Shown: positions 12,493 through 24,700 of the stretch, piece by piece
Layout: every line of letters begins with the position of its first letter
How positions within the stretch are numbered: position 1 is the stretch's first letter
Assembly (NCBI GenBank): GCA_028622995.1
Contig: JAJQJQ010000005.1
Coordinates: 2,914,001 to 2,978,000 of the forward strand
Direction: 5' to 3'
DNA length: 64,000 nucleotides
Origin: Panagrolaimus kolymaensis
Taxonomy: Eukaryota > Nematoda > Chromadorea > Rhabditida > Panagrolaimidae
Translations under genes and position numbers: made by a program
Notes under the pieces: generated by a model
What the model was told of the DNA's origin: nothing
What the model saw: the letters and a program-made list of their open reading frames with translations, nothing else
The model's database searches: none

Positions 12493-14231
12493 ATGTTTCG
12501 TCGTGGCCGTTATCAACAATTAAAATACAATAATAATAATGAAATAGATTCCGATTCTGAGGGTCGTTTAGAATTTGTTGGAACTTCAGCTGAATTAGTT
12601 TCACCATATCGACATCGTTTATATCCACATCCTCATCCATCACAAATAACGCCATCATTTAATTCTTATCATCATCAACAACAACATCGATATGGTGCTG
12701 GTCGAGATGCAACTTCAACGGCAAAAGGAACAACACCTCAAGCAACTCCTGCTTCTTCAAGGGCTATTGCTAATGCCGATCAAATAACAAAAGTTATTGG
12801 AATTTTATATTTTATGTCATGGACTGTAAGTTTTTTTGTTATATAACCATTGACTTTGTTGTTTGATGTTTTTACATTCGTAAAACTTTTTAGCGTAAAG
12901 TATTGAAAGATTATTCAAATGAAATTCGAAAGCTTTATGAAATTCCATTAACTGAACGATGCTTTGGTAAACCTGAAAATGGAAAAACAAGTGAAGAAAC
13001 AATTATTGAAAACTCTGATAGTCGAAATGCAGCAAAAGAAACGGCAAAGAAGTTGGAAAAAGGTTATTCCGTCGCAGAACATTTTACAGATTTGGCTTTG
13101 GTGCAAAAACGAATTGCTGGTATGCTTTTTTGATTTCTCTTTATTACTAATTTAATAGCTCTCTGTTTTAGATGCTGTAGCAAATCCATCACGTGATCTT
13201 TTGGAAAATCGAGTGGAAACTCCTCGACAACTTGTAACTCCGATTGAACTTGCATGTCTTTCAAGGCTTCGAACTTTGGTTAAAATGAGTGGAAGTTGGT
13301 TGAAAAAAACTGTTGATATGGAAGCTTGGTTTGAAAAGAATCGAGAAAGTATGATCAAACATGGAAAAGAAATTTCACAAGGTTTTGAATTTGCTGTAAC
13401 TGCTTTCAATGCTGTTTGTATTTTGGGTGAAGTTTATGGTCTTGAAATTATTGATCGAAAAGTTGTTAAAGTGAGTTTTAGTTTTGTTGGAGGTAATCTC
13501 ATATATACATTTACCTTTTTAGAAAGATTACGCTGCACTATTAGAAAAGTATGATCGACCCATGTTGAAAGGGTATAACCTACTATTGGAGATTCCGTCA
13601 AATCTGAAAGCAAATGAATACATTGGAGCACTTGAAGCAAGACTAAATTATCACAGGTTTGTGTTATTTTTTTTATTGATTTAACAATTTCTATGCTATG
13701 TATTGGCTTTGTGGTTATTTCTTGTTTTTTTGGCTTACATTATGTTAGTTATTAGGCACTACCTATCGGCATAAAAGTTCTTGTTTTATAATCTTTTACA
13801 TATTGGGTTTTAGAACAATACTTCACATAATTGGTTCATCAACGATATCGTTATTTCAAATTATTCTCAAAACTCTTCCAACTGAACTTCTTGAAACAAC
13901 AACTCGAGCTCTTGGTGAATTATCTGATCGTCTTCCACCAAGTTTCCGATTTTATGATGATATAAAACTTTCACCTTTTGCTTGTCGATTTCTTTCATTG
14001 CCTCCACCAAATTCATTGGAATTTATATTTGGAGAAGATGATCATCGTTCAACAACAACTACTGCTGAAGCATCAATAGTACGTCCACAATCTCGTCAAA
14101 GCAGTGTTATTGTTCCATCTGACCGAACTCAAAGTCATCATAGCAAATCCAATCGATCACCTGAAGTTTTTTCAGCTCAAACAACTCAACGATCAGAAAA
14201 AGAAAAATCTCCTCCAACAGCAAGAAATTAA
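12493..14231 (+). CDS. Conserved-looking helical protein, not recognised
   Basis: Five exons with in-phase junctions (first exon 12493-12825, second from 12894) encode about 470 residues. The N-terminal 110 residues are low in complexity (Asn, His, Pro, Gln, Ser, Thr). The middle, from about residue 95 (ADQITKVIGILYFMSWT) to about residue 390, is a well-mixed, mostly helical domain with regular hydrophobic spacing, for example LACLSRLRTLVKMSGSWLKK and a moderately hydrophobic TILHIIGSSTISLFQIIL. The last 80 residues are Ser/Thr/Arg-rich and look disordered. There is no signal peptide and no clear membrane segment. It starts 232 bases after the preceding gene on the same strand. The ordered core suggests a real conserved protein, but I do not recognise the family. 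Confidence 0.7.
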
Positions 14232-16258
14232 AATTAATATAAATGTATTGTATTTATTTTTTGTATTGTATTTTTTATTATTAATAAATTGTGTGATTCT
14301 TTATGTCTCTGTATAAGAATAAGAGTCTTCTGACTTGAATCAGTGTTTCTAATTTTTAAAGCAAGACATGAATGGAGTTAGTGGAGGATTGGAAGTCTTA
14401 AGTCTGACAAGTAGCAATCTTCTAATAAAATTTGTTTAATTTAAACCCGATAATCATTGAAATGGATGCATAGCTCTTCCATTACCGTATGACAGACAAC
14501 TAATAGTTTCACTTTCTACAGCTGCTTGTTTGTTTACTTTTTTACTTTTTATTTTCTAGAAAGTTTAACCCAGAAAGTGCTATGACTGCTATTTTTTTCT
14601 TTTAAAATATCCCTTTGAAGAGAGAAAAAAGTGGCATTGAAGTGGAAACACAAAACTAACATTTTCATTTTTTCTGGCAAACACTTATTTTTCGATGGAG
14701 CAATTTTTTCTTTTACTTTTAGCTTCTTTTCTCTCAAAAGTTTTCTGCAATTCTATGTGCTTTTTTTCAGACAATGGCTTTATGTATTTATTTTTTGTCG
14801 AACAACGTTGGATTCTTTAGGTTGCAAAAATGATAGTTCAGCTTCGGGTTACTTGCTTTAGCTATTTTGCAAGGGTTTTTTAATCTTTATCTTTCATTGT
14901 ATTATTTACAAATATTTTCCTGCAACTTTATTTAACTTTGTAGATTTGCAAAAAAAGCATCTGAACTTAATTATGATTGACTTTTCATTTGTATGTTCGA
15001 GATTTTCTATTACGTTTTTCATTCACTATCCTTTTGAATATAACAACATTTTTTTAAATATATACTGGAATTATTTATTTCATCCCCGAATTCATCGAAC
15101 ATCCATTTTTTAGACTATAAAAAAGAGCAAAGATTTTCTTCTATCTCGAGAAACCCTTTTCTTCTTTTCATTTTCCTTTCCCCAAAAAAAGATATGAAAC
15201 AAACTTTTTTTTCTTTCATGCTCCATTGACCCATAAATATATATTTTTTAAAACTTTTTTTAAAACAACACAAACAAAACATTTATCTGATTTCATTTTA
15301 TTTTTTTCACAAAATTCAAAAGATTGAAACAAATCCCCTTTGGGCATTAAAAAATTTTTGGTCCAAACAAATGTAACCATATAAGTTCATTGACTGCTAA
15401 AAAAAGAATTGTGTGAAAATGAAAACAAATCAAACGTTAATCCCCGCTGGCCAAAAATGTCGCCTTAAATTGTCTTTTTTTAAAATAATTTCAAGGAAAA
15501 TTGGTTTTGACTTGTTAATTCCTTTAAAAGCCTTTTTGGAAAAAGCCATTGGAAAATGTTTGCTGCAAATACTTAGTTTTTAAAGGCAATAAAAAAAGCT
15601 AGGAGCATCCAAAATTTCTCAAGCAATTACAGTTCCCTTTTTTACAGCTTTACATTTATCTTTCCTTTCACTTTCCATTTCACAATGCCTATATTTCGAA
15701 ACGTGACCTTTTGTCTTTTTTTTTGCATCTTTCCCGTTTTTTTAATGTTTTATTTAACCAATTAATTAACCCTTAAATTCTTGCACCATTTTATAAGCAA
15801 TCTAATCAGTGCAGAATGGCACCTCACACAAACGTGTGTGACACATAAATTCCATACCTTCATTAAGTGTCTATAGCGTAAAAAATAGCAAACAATAAAG
15901 CAGTTGCTTTTAAAAAAAGACTCAAGATGATCGATAAACAACAAATAAAAAGACAATTGGTACCGGTGTTCCTCTTGTGATCGATCTTTAACTTTGAATT
16001 AGAAAACATATGATAAGTTTAAATAAATTATTACATTTACAAAAGATTCAAGCAAAAAATTTTTCAAGCCATTATGTTTTTTATTAATACAGAAAAATTA
16101 ACTTTGCTTTGCAAGATGATGTTCGAAGGTGGGTTAAAGTTTATTAAAGCTAAATTAAAAATCAAAAAAATTCCCAAAAACACAACTTTTAAAATTTATA
16201 AGCTTTATTTCTTAAATTAGCACAGTAAAATTTACAAGACGTAGAGAAATCAGAGTTA
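14232..16258. other. Intergenic stretch between convergent genes
   Basis: AT-rich DNA between two genes whose 3' ends face each other. Open frames near 14550-14860 and 15760-15956 are short and low in complexity, and no spliced gene is evident. I see nothing else that can be supported. Confidence 0.5.
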
Positions 16259-17271
16259 TTAGTAGTAAGAGTTACGTGAAGCTGAAACAACACGACGACG
16301 ACGAGCTTGAGATGATGAAGGACGTTTTTCACGACGAGAAAGAGATTTTGATCTTGGACGAATTTCAACTTCTTCAGTATCAGATGTTTCACTTGTATCA
16401 TCTAAATCATAAATGAATTTTCTGCCAGCTTTTCGAAGGTCAGGAGATTTTCGATAAACTTTCTTAACTTTGCTTCCATCCATATATTCTGCGTTGAGAT
16501 CAGTATCATCAACAGGAGAAAATATAGTTCGAACTGCTAAATCACTCATTGAAACATCAAGTTCATCTCCAGAACCATAAGACATTTTAGGAAGACGAAG
16601 AGAACGTTGATTACGAGATTTTCGAGCAGGAGAAACTTTAGATGGAGAAACAAATCGACCTTGAGCATCACGAGGACGAAGACGAACAGCTTCACGTGTA
16701 GCTTCACTTCGGCGTGGATTGACATCAGCACGAGATGGTTTTCTTGAACGACGAGAACTCATTAAACTTCTTGATGAACGACGACGATGAGTAGCAGGAG
16801 CTGAACGACGGGTTGATCGAGAGGGACGAGAACTCATTGAACTTCTTGATGAACGACGACGATGAGTAGCGGGAACTGAACGACGAGTTGATCGAGAGCG
16901 ACGACGTGGAGAACGAGCATCTAATTCTTCATCATCATCACGAGAACGGTTGATCTTACGGCCACCTTTCAATCCTTCTCTAAGAAGTTGAATCTGAAAC
17001 CCAAATATTGAATCATTTTATATTCAATAATAACTAAAAACAAACATACCTCATCTTTTGGAATACGGAGATATTGAGATGAATTTGTCATACGTGCAAG
17101 TTTTTTACTTCGTTCAGGACCAGGAGTTGGAACACGTTTGAAATAAACAAAACCATCATCATTACCATCACGATTTGGAGATTCTGCATCAACAAAGCTA
17201 ACGCTTGGACGAGATTTACGAGCTGGTGTACTTTGACGAGATGAGCGAGTTGGTGTACTTCTACGAGACAT
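16259..17271 (-). CDS. Very basic Ser/Arg-rich protein with an internal duplication
   Basis: Exon 1 runs from ATG 17271 (MSRRSTPTRSSRQSTPARKS) to the donor after KDE near 17051. Exon 2 starts after TTTCAG near 16993 with IQLLREGLKGGRK and runs to the stop at 16259, giving about 315 residues. The chain is rich in Arg and Ser, with many SRRSTP-like and RRSRS-like stretches, and has an acidic patch (DDTDLNAEYMDG) and another near DLDDTSETSDTEE. A unit of about 25 residues containing RRSxPATHRRRSSRSxMSS is present twice in tandem. The composition fits a nuclear, nucleic-acid-associated, phosphorylated protein; that is inference. There is no RRM or other folded domain, so it is not an SR splicing factor of the usual kind. 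Confidence 0.7.
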
Positions 17272-20200
17272 GATGAGAGCAGCCAGTTGACGAAAATCAG
17301 TTTTTTGCCAGGAAATGAAGCATTTTAATTGAACTCAGTTTCTTATATACTCTTTTTGAGTATTAATTAACATAATGACTAAAAAACAATTTTTGATGGG
17401 AAAGTTGATGATAGAATGTTTGAAACTGCTAAAATCTGAATGATGAAAAAATTTTGAAGGAAAAAAAGGACGTTGGATCCAAAAGAATAAAGAAGCTTTT
17501 TGATTGTTAAAAGCAAACATTGGACTATTTTGACATGTGAAAAAGGTTCAGTATCCAATTTCTTTTTTTCTTTCTTGATTTTTATATTTTTTGTTTAAAG
17601 CCTAAATTATTGTAATAACATTTGCTTATAACTTTACTGAAAACTTTAAATTTATTTTGAAGTTATAAAAGTATACACTTTTTCATCATCTTTTATCTAT
17701 CTATCCCTTGTTTTCTGGATCTCTTTTCTCTCACTTTCACATCTTAAAAACCGCTAAATATCTCACACATTTATTTTGAAAATGAACTAATCAACTTATC
17801 AATCAAATTGCACAATTCTGCTGTGTGTGTTTTTTTTTCATCGGCTTTACTAACCTGGATTTTTTTTAATTATTCGTTTTTGTTCGACTTTCAAAGTTTT
17901 TTTTTAAATAAGAAAGGGTCGATATCTTGACCATTCATAAAAACCATAAATAATTTCTTTCGTTTTTTTCCTAAAAAAGGCATACATACAAAAAACGTTT
18001 CTTTTCATTATTGTTTTTAATAAATGTGATTCATATGAAAAAAAAGTGGACGCAAAAGGTCAGAATCAGAGATTCATAAGTTTAGTAAAAAGTTGATGCT
18101 TCTTTTGTCTTTGTTGGTGGTATCGAAAATGAATAATAATAGTTTAACCTTTTGAGGTTGAATACATAAATATAAAAAAATGAATTGTTACCAACGTGTG
18201 AGAACACAATAGTTTGCGATATTTGGTTGCTATATATCGGCAACCGTTGAAAAGCTTTGACAATATTTCGATTTTTTGATTGCTGTAAAATATTTTTTTA
18301 TTGGTTTTATTTTTAGAAGCTAAATTAATAATTTTTTTATTTTAAAGATTTTATGTTATTACTTTTCTTTTCATTATGTTAGAAAAAAGTTAGTCCTAAA
18401 ATTAATCTTTCTGTGAATGGCTGTGTGAGTCCTTGAAAATGATATCATAGCCCCATAATATTGAATAATTAAGCTAAACACATACGTGTCATAACTATAA
18501 GCTAAACTAGTTCTTCTTATAATTTTTTTTCAAAAATCAAAACAAAGAAAAAAGACGACAAGAATTTTATAATGAATCAGCAGAACAGCAGCAGGCAGCA
18601 GTAACGACAACATCAAAAAAACAAGACCCGGATTAATTTTTTGAGCGAAGAAAGATAAATATCAACAAAAAAAAACATGAATCAAAGATTTTTTTCCCCT
18701 TTAAAAATCAAATTAAATAACATGTAAATAATTCGATGAACTTAGAAAAAGGCTTTGATTCATTCAATTAGGTTTTTATTAATCAAAAAGGACAGTAATC
18801 AAATTCCAACGATAAAATGCAACATTCAGTTACTGTTAATCACCTTTTTGCGCACTTTGGTAATTTTATGTTTGTTTTGGTGATTATTTGATTAGATGGA
18901 CTTTTATAATATTTATCCCACTTTTTTTCATCATGTTATCCTTGACATTGCAAAAAAAATTGTTATTTATTCATCGGCACAAAAACAAAGAAATCATCTG
19001 ATTTTTTGTTGTTTGTTGCTCATTTGCCATGAATAAAAAAAATTGTTATCTTCTAATAAAAATAATGTGAAAAAACACATTATATTTATTTTAACCTTGA
19101 CATTGGCTCTATCACTTTGACATTTGTCGTTCTTTAAAAATCAAGGAAATCCCCTCTTTTCTTTTTATCTCTTCGAAAATTTATCTCATTCGACAGGTTA
19201 GTTTTAAAAATTGACAAATTTTTGTATCATAATTCTAAATTTTCGAGTTTAATTTTTGTTATAAACAGAAAGCAGCTGGATTTTTGGAAGAAAAAAATCT
19301 AAAATTAAGTCTCTTAAAAAGATTACGTTAGATTTTTTTTCTCATGGGATATTCCAACTTGTCACAACCTTGACATGCACATTATCTTGTAAGAAACATT
19401 ATCCTACTCTCTTATTCTTATCTTAAAAAAGAAATCAAAAGGGCCAAGAAAAAAAAAAAGTCATTTTAAAAGTTGAAAAATGGCAGTTGTAAAAGTCACT
19501 CTTGTACTGCTTAAAAAAAAGTATGTCTATGGCGAGAATAAAGGAAATAGCGAGATAAAATAGCTATAAAAATTATGACTTTTTGTAGTCTTTTAGTCAA
19601 AGGATACTCCGATATATAAAAAATCATATGATTAACCTTGACATGGCATTTTTAATAAATCGAGGAAATCCCTTTTCTTTTCATCTTCAACAATCAAGAA
19701 AAGTCCCGAACATTCTCTCTTAACGGCATATTTTCTATTATTTTTTTTCTAATAATAATCATATTTATTTATCTCTCTCTCTCTCTATCTTTTATTTATC
19801 TCATTATCCATATCATAGGAAGATCTTTTTTCAACAAATTTATCTAGAAAGAAAAAAATCAAACAACCGAATCAGGAGGGGCGGTGTCAAACGCGCAAAT
19901 TCTTTTCTCCATTCATCAAGCAGACGAAAAATTAAATATAAAAGCATTAAGAAATTATTCAATTTTGGTAGTATTTATTTTTTTGCCAATATAAAATATG
20001 TTTTTTTGCTGCTGCTGCTTTTTTTTGTCATCATACCTTTTTCTTTACGTTTGTGGTTGTTGTCTCTATCTCTTTAGTGGTTAGTTAGTTAGCAAATCTC
20101 AAAAATGAGGATAAAAAGAAAAATTGGGGAGAAATTTTTTTTTGATATGTCAGTTGCCAATCTTGGATTTTTTGATAGACATTGACAAGGTGTGGTTAAT

Positions 20201-20636
20201 GAATGGTGGTGGTGCAATTGCAATTGACTTGATTTGCTTTCATTTATTTTAAGATTTGTCTTTCTTTGATAGTTGAATTCTTTTTTTGCAAAAGAAATTC
20301 TTTTTTTTAATGTCTGCCTTTTTTGATTGAGCCTGGTCGAACCAAAAATGTTGCGTCTTTAAACTTTTGCTGTATCAACATTTTTAAGTTTATGAAGACT
20401 CATTTGAGAACAATTGCACCTTTAAAAGATTTAATTAAATTGGCAGCTTTAGAGTCTTTTAATCAACCACAAAAATTCTAGGAGGTGCGTAACAAAATAG
20501 ACATCCACACGAAAATGTTACAGTTTGCTTCTTGCCAATATTTTTCGTGAAATTAATTGTCGACTAATCTTCCGTGAAATAATTAATTTTGATGGACATA
20601 ATATTTGTCTATTTTTAGAACCCACATACTTAAATA
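17272..20636. other. 3.3 kb gene-free stretch upstream of the Ala/Glu-rich gene
   Basis: This separates two divergent genes. It is rich in A and T runs, with small CAG/CTG patches (near 18585 and 20005) and a short CT run near 19773. No exon chain is supportable. It holds a repeated CCTTGACAT motif (separate entry). A splice acceptor, ctatttttag, sits at about 20610-20619, 18 bases before the ATG at 20637, so the next gene's 5' UTR is probably spliced, in cis or in trans. Confidence 0.5.
18940..19644 (+). promoter_or_regulatory. Cluster of four CCTTGACAT motifs
   Basis: CCTTGACAT occurs at 18940, 19095, 19368 and 19636. Three copies extend to AACCTTGACAT. After the second and fourth copies a further shared block, AGGAAATCCC followed by a CTTTTCTTTT-like run, appears at about 19145 and 19663. 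The reverse complement ATGTCAAGG contains TCAAGG, the start of the extended half-site bound by monomeric nuclear receptors (YCAAGGYCR); the fit to the whole site is imperfect. This could be a cis-regulatory cluster or the remains of an old duplicated repeat. Confidence 0.3.
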
Positions 20637-21548
20637 ATGAAGCTTTCACTTTTGGTTATTTTTGGCCTTATCGCTTTCACTTTTGGTGCTCCCATTCCAG
20701 ATGGTGGTGAAGAAGCTGTAACGACTGAAGCATCTACTGTTGCTGCAGATGCCGGTGTGACTGCTATTGCTTCAGATGTCCCAGCTGTTAAACCCGTTGT
20801 CGAAGGAACTCCCGCCATCGCAGTTTCCACCCTTCCAGAAGGTGCAGTAACTGAAATCATCCCAATCGAAACTCCTGGTGCCACTTCAGCTGTTCCAGCT
20901 CCAGATGCCGCTAAAGGTGGAATTGAAGTTGTTGAACCTGCTCTTACTACCATTGTGGTTGTTGAAGTTACCACTGCTGCCCCAACTGAAGAATCCACCA
21001 CTGCTGCTCCAGCTGAAGGTGAAACCACTGCTTCAGAAAAACCCGTTATTGGCGCTGATGAAGAAGCCGCAGCTATTGCTGGAGCTGAAAAAGATACTGA
21101 AAAGGCTAAAGCCGTTGATGCCAAAGAAAAACCAGTCGTAACTGCTGCTGAAGAAGCTGCCGTTATTGCTGGAGCTGAAAAGAACACCGAAAAAGCTAAA
21201 GCCGCAGATGCCGCTAAAGAAGCTGGTGCAGCTGAAGAAAAGAAATCCGAAGCTGAAGGCCAAGCTTCTGATGCTGAAGCTAAAAAAACTGAAGCCGAAG
21301 GAGAAAAAGCCGCTGCTGTAGAAAAGGCTGAATCAGCTGATGAACAAGTCTCAGAAGCTGAGGCTAAGAAATCCGATGCTGAATCACAAGCAGCTGCAGC
21401 AGGAGAAAAGAAAGCCGAAGCTGAAACCAAAGCAGCTGAAGCCGAAGCTGCACAAACTGATGCCACCACTGCTTTAGCTGGCGATGAAACTGCTGCCACC
21501 ACCATTGCCAGTGAAACTTCATCAAGTGAAGAAGAAAAGAAAGAATAA
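20637..21548 (+). CDS. Secreted Thr/Ala/Glu-rich repeat protein
   Basis: This is a single exon of 303 residues. Residues 1-17 (MKLSLLVIFGLIAFTFG) are a clear signal peptide. Residues about 18-140 are rich in Ala, Val and Thr, with mucin-like TTAAPTEESTTAAPAEGETT. Two 25-30 residue repeats follow, built on EEAAxIAGAEKxTEKAKAxD. From about residue 195 the chain is an Ala/Glu/Lys coiled coil with a recurring SEAEAKKxDAE pattern. Codons are more regular and richer in C than in neighbouring genes (GCT/GCC, ACC, AAG), which suggests strong expression. The Lys/Ala/Glu helix resembles LEA-type or coiled-coil secreted proteins, but no family can be named. The long opposite-strand frame at 20630-21658 is a codon-bias shadow. 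Confidence 0.85.
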   Translation: MKLSLLVIFGLIAFTFGAPIPDGGEEAVTTEASTVAADAGVTAIASDVPAVKPVVEGTPAIAVSTLPEGAVTEIIPIETPGATSAVPAPDAAKGGIEVVEPALTTIVVVEVTTAAPTEESTTAAPAEGETTASEKPVIGADEEAAAIAGAEKDTEKAKAVDAKEKPVVTAAEEAAVIAGAEKNTEKAKAADAAKEAGAAEEKKSEAEGQASDAEAKKTEAEGEKAAAVEKAESADEQVSEAEAKKSDAESQAAAAGEKKAEAETKAAEAEAAQTDATTALAGDETAATTIASETSSSEEEKKE

Positions 21549-21568
21549 ATAAAATATTTGCTCCCCTC

Positions 21569-21591
21569 AATAAATAAATAAATAAATAAAT
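21569..21591 (+). terminator. Run of overlapping AATAAA polyadenylation signals
   Basis: An (AATA)n run 21 bases after the stop codon contains five overlapping AATAAA hexamers. An extra AATAAA spans the stop. It is well placed to serve as the poly(A) signal of the Ala/Glu-rich gene. Confidence 0.6.
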
Positions 21592-21747
21592 GGTGGCAAT
21601 AAAAATGGTTTAATCTTATTTTTTGTTTTGATTTGTTTATTTGTATCGTATCGATCACCTTCTCTTTTATATATAAATATAATAGTTTAAAATAAAATAA
21701 AAACTAATAAAACAAAAGCGTTACAATATTTCTTAAAAGAAAAATTT

Positions 21748-24700
21748 TTATTCAACAAGATCATCATCGCCATCTCCTGTGCAAAGGAAGAAAGTTTCCA
21801 TTACACCTTTGCCTTTGATAATTACTTCTCCACGAGGGATAGTTTGATAACCGCCAATAATTTTAGTCAAATAATGATTTGTGGTTGAAGAGATATGAAT
21901 TTTTCCAGCTTAAAAATAAACATACAAAAACTGTATAGCATAACAAATATTTAAGCTTACGTTTTCCATTACTTTCCATTCGACTTCCAGTGTTTACAGT
22001 ATCACCAAAAAGGCAAAATCGAGGCATAGTTAATCCCACTACTCCCGCCACACAACTTCCAGTATGTAATCCAATTCGAATATTAACTCTTTCATTGGGT
22101 AAATGAGGAACTCTAAATTTTTTAATAGCTTTTAAAAATCCTATTGACATATCCGCGATCTCTGCAGCATGTCGGTTTCCATTTCGAGTTGGAAGCCCCG
22201 AAACACATAAATATCCATCACCAATGGTTTCAACTTTATAACAATTATGCTCATCAATAATTGCATCAAAATTTGAATATAAATCATTTAAAAGGTTTAC
22301 AACTTGAAGTGGAGTACATCGAGATGCCAAAGTTGTAAATGATACAACATCAGAAAAGAAAATGGTTACAGAATCAAATGTTTCTGGTTCCACTCCTTGT
22401 CCAAGTTTTAATTTATCTGCAACCGTTCGAGGAAGCATTCGATAAAGTAATATATCGGATTTCTTTTTTTCTTCATGTAATTCTCGAGTTCGTACTTCAA
22501 CTTCTTGCTCCAAATTATTTGCATATTGTTCGAGAACTAAAACACAATACGGTTTACTGTAAGATAAGATTTTGTTTCAGAGATCACAATTTTAAAGTAG
22601 CTTTTTTTGCATTGTAGAAGCACTCGATGTCAAAAAATAAAACTCACTCGCAAAAACATGATCCATTAAATTTTTAGCTTTTCCAGTATGCATTGATCTA
22701 AGTAAAGCTTGAACTACTTTGATAGTTGGTCGATCACTGGGTTCTTCAGCCCAACAATCTCGAATTAAATGAAGCAATGAAGGATTAACTTCCAATGTTC
22801 CATCAATAATCAGAGTAGGTCGTAAAGGTGTTTTAGTAACTTTTTTAACTCGATAAATGATTTCTGAAAATTATTTTACTTTGATTTAATAAAAAATATT
22901 TAAAGCTTAATGTTCAAAAAACGAACCTTCAGGATCAAGCTCAGAATCACCCAAATTCCAAACAGGTTTTTGCGTAACTATTTCAGAAGCGATAATAGCA
23001 AAGGCATAAATATCCGATGGAGCGCTGCCATAAATTTCACCATCACTTCGGATTATTTCTGGCGCACACCATAATAATGACTCGGTATCGTGTCGTTCAT
23101 AGTATTTAAATGGGTAGAGTCCATAAAGGGTAATTTTAACTTGCCATCTTTCATCTACCAAACATGTTTTTGAATTAATTTCTCCATGATAATGAAATAA
23201 AGGAGAATTGTGTAAAAATGAAATGCCTTCAGCGATATCTCGAATTAAACTGATCATAAAGAAGCCATCCATTTGGACAGTATTTCGCTCAATTACGTCC
23301 TAAAAAATTTGGAGGCAATATAAATGAGTAAGAAAAACATAGAAGCCTTGCAAAGAAAGTTTTTGGAAAAGCCTTTTAGGGTTTCTTCCAACTGACTAAC
23401 AAAAAAATGTCGCAAGAAATCCTCGTTTTTGTAGTTTTTAAAAGAATGTCTTTGTAGACTCATTCTTTCTTATTTTTTCCAAAGATCAAAAAGTAATGTA
23501 AGAATTTATTTTAAAAAAGTTTTCGAATCTTACCCTTAAACATCCTCTACTGCAATACCTCCATAAAGACAAATACATTGGACCATCCATTGAAAGCCCG
23601 ATGAATCGGCATAAATTATCGTGATTCATTTGTTGCATCTAAAATTCATCCATTTTCACAAATATTTTTCGTAATTTTAAAAAAAGCTTACAGCTCTAAA
23701 AACTACATGATCTTTTTCATCAAATTTTGGGCGAGAACCATGCTTTTTAGCAACGACGAGTTCTTTATCAAAAAAATAAAAATCAAAATGCTCTGTTTCC
23801 TTTTTACTTGAAGTTGTAAATTTCGTGGATGTTGTTGAACTTCCGGATGATACCAAGGATCGAGAACTTTTAGCAATTTCTGAAGATTTTTCATCGGGTT
23901 TTTGTAATCTCACAAATGAAATTTGCCATAATTCATCCAATTTTCGACGATTTTCTTGTCGAACTCTTAAAAATATATTTTGGTCAGTCATGGATATTTT
24001 TGCATAGGAAAAAAAATACCTGATGGAATAATAAATTGCTAAACAAAAAATGATTATAAATGCAATAATTAAAATAACAATGCCAATGACTAATCCCAAA
24101 TTTGTTTCCAAAAACGATGGAGGACAACCACTTCCATCAAAATCACAAACTGGATGGCTGAGTGGTCGAATGCCGCCACGATTAGACCAAAAAGTTTTTT
24201 CATCTGTGAATTGTGGAAAAATATTCTAAAATTAAAATGAAAATAAACCTATCGTTTTTTTGAGAATTTTTTTGATCAAAAAGGTTTCAAGAAAAAAATG
24301 TAGTAAATAATTTCTGTTGAAAATCGTCAAATTTTAGCAACTTTATTTTTTTACCTATCTTTCCTTTTATTCAAATCTTACAGAAGTGGTATTATCTTGT
24401 CGTTCGATAACAAAAAAGACTTTTTGTTGTCCACCAGAATCAAGGGCAAGAATATTAATTACAGGTTCACGAGTTCCATTAATATTCATTTTAACTTGTC
24501 CTGAAATTCCATCAAATGTTCCAAAAACATTGCTATGAATTACAGTTCCATTTCGATAAATGAGTGGATCATTCGGATATTTTGTTAATGAACGATTGAC
24601 GGCTAACGCATACATATAAAATGTATCAGTGAGGTATGCAGCTTGTTTTGTCATCTAAAAACCATTTTTTGATTACCATAATCGATAGAAAATTAAAAAA

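Noticed and set aside
20630..21658. 342-codon Ser/Ala-rich frame on the minus strand
   Set aside because: Antisense shadow of the Ala/Glu gene, whose GCN and GAA codons leave the opposite strand open. It has no signal peptide and its start is AT-rich noise.
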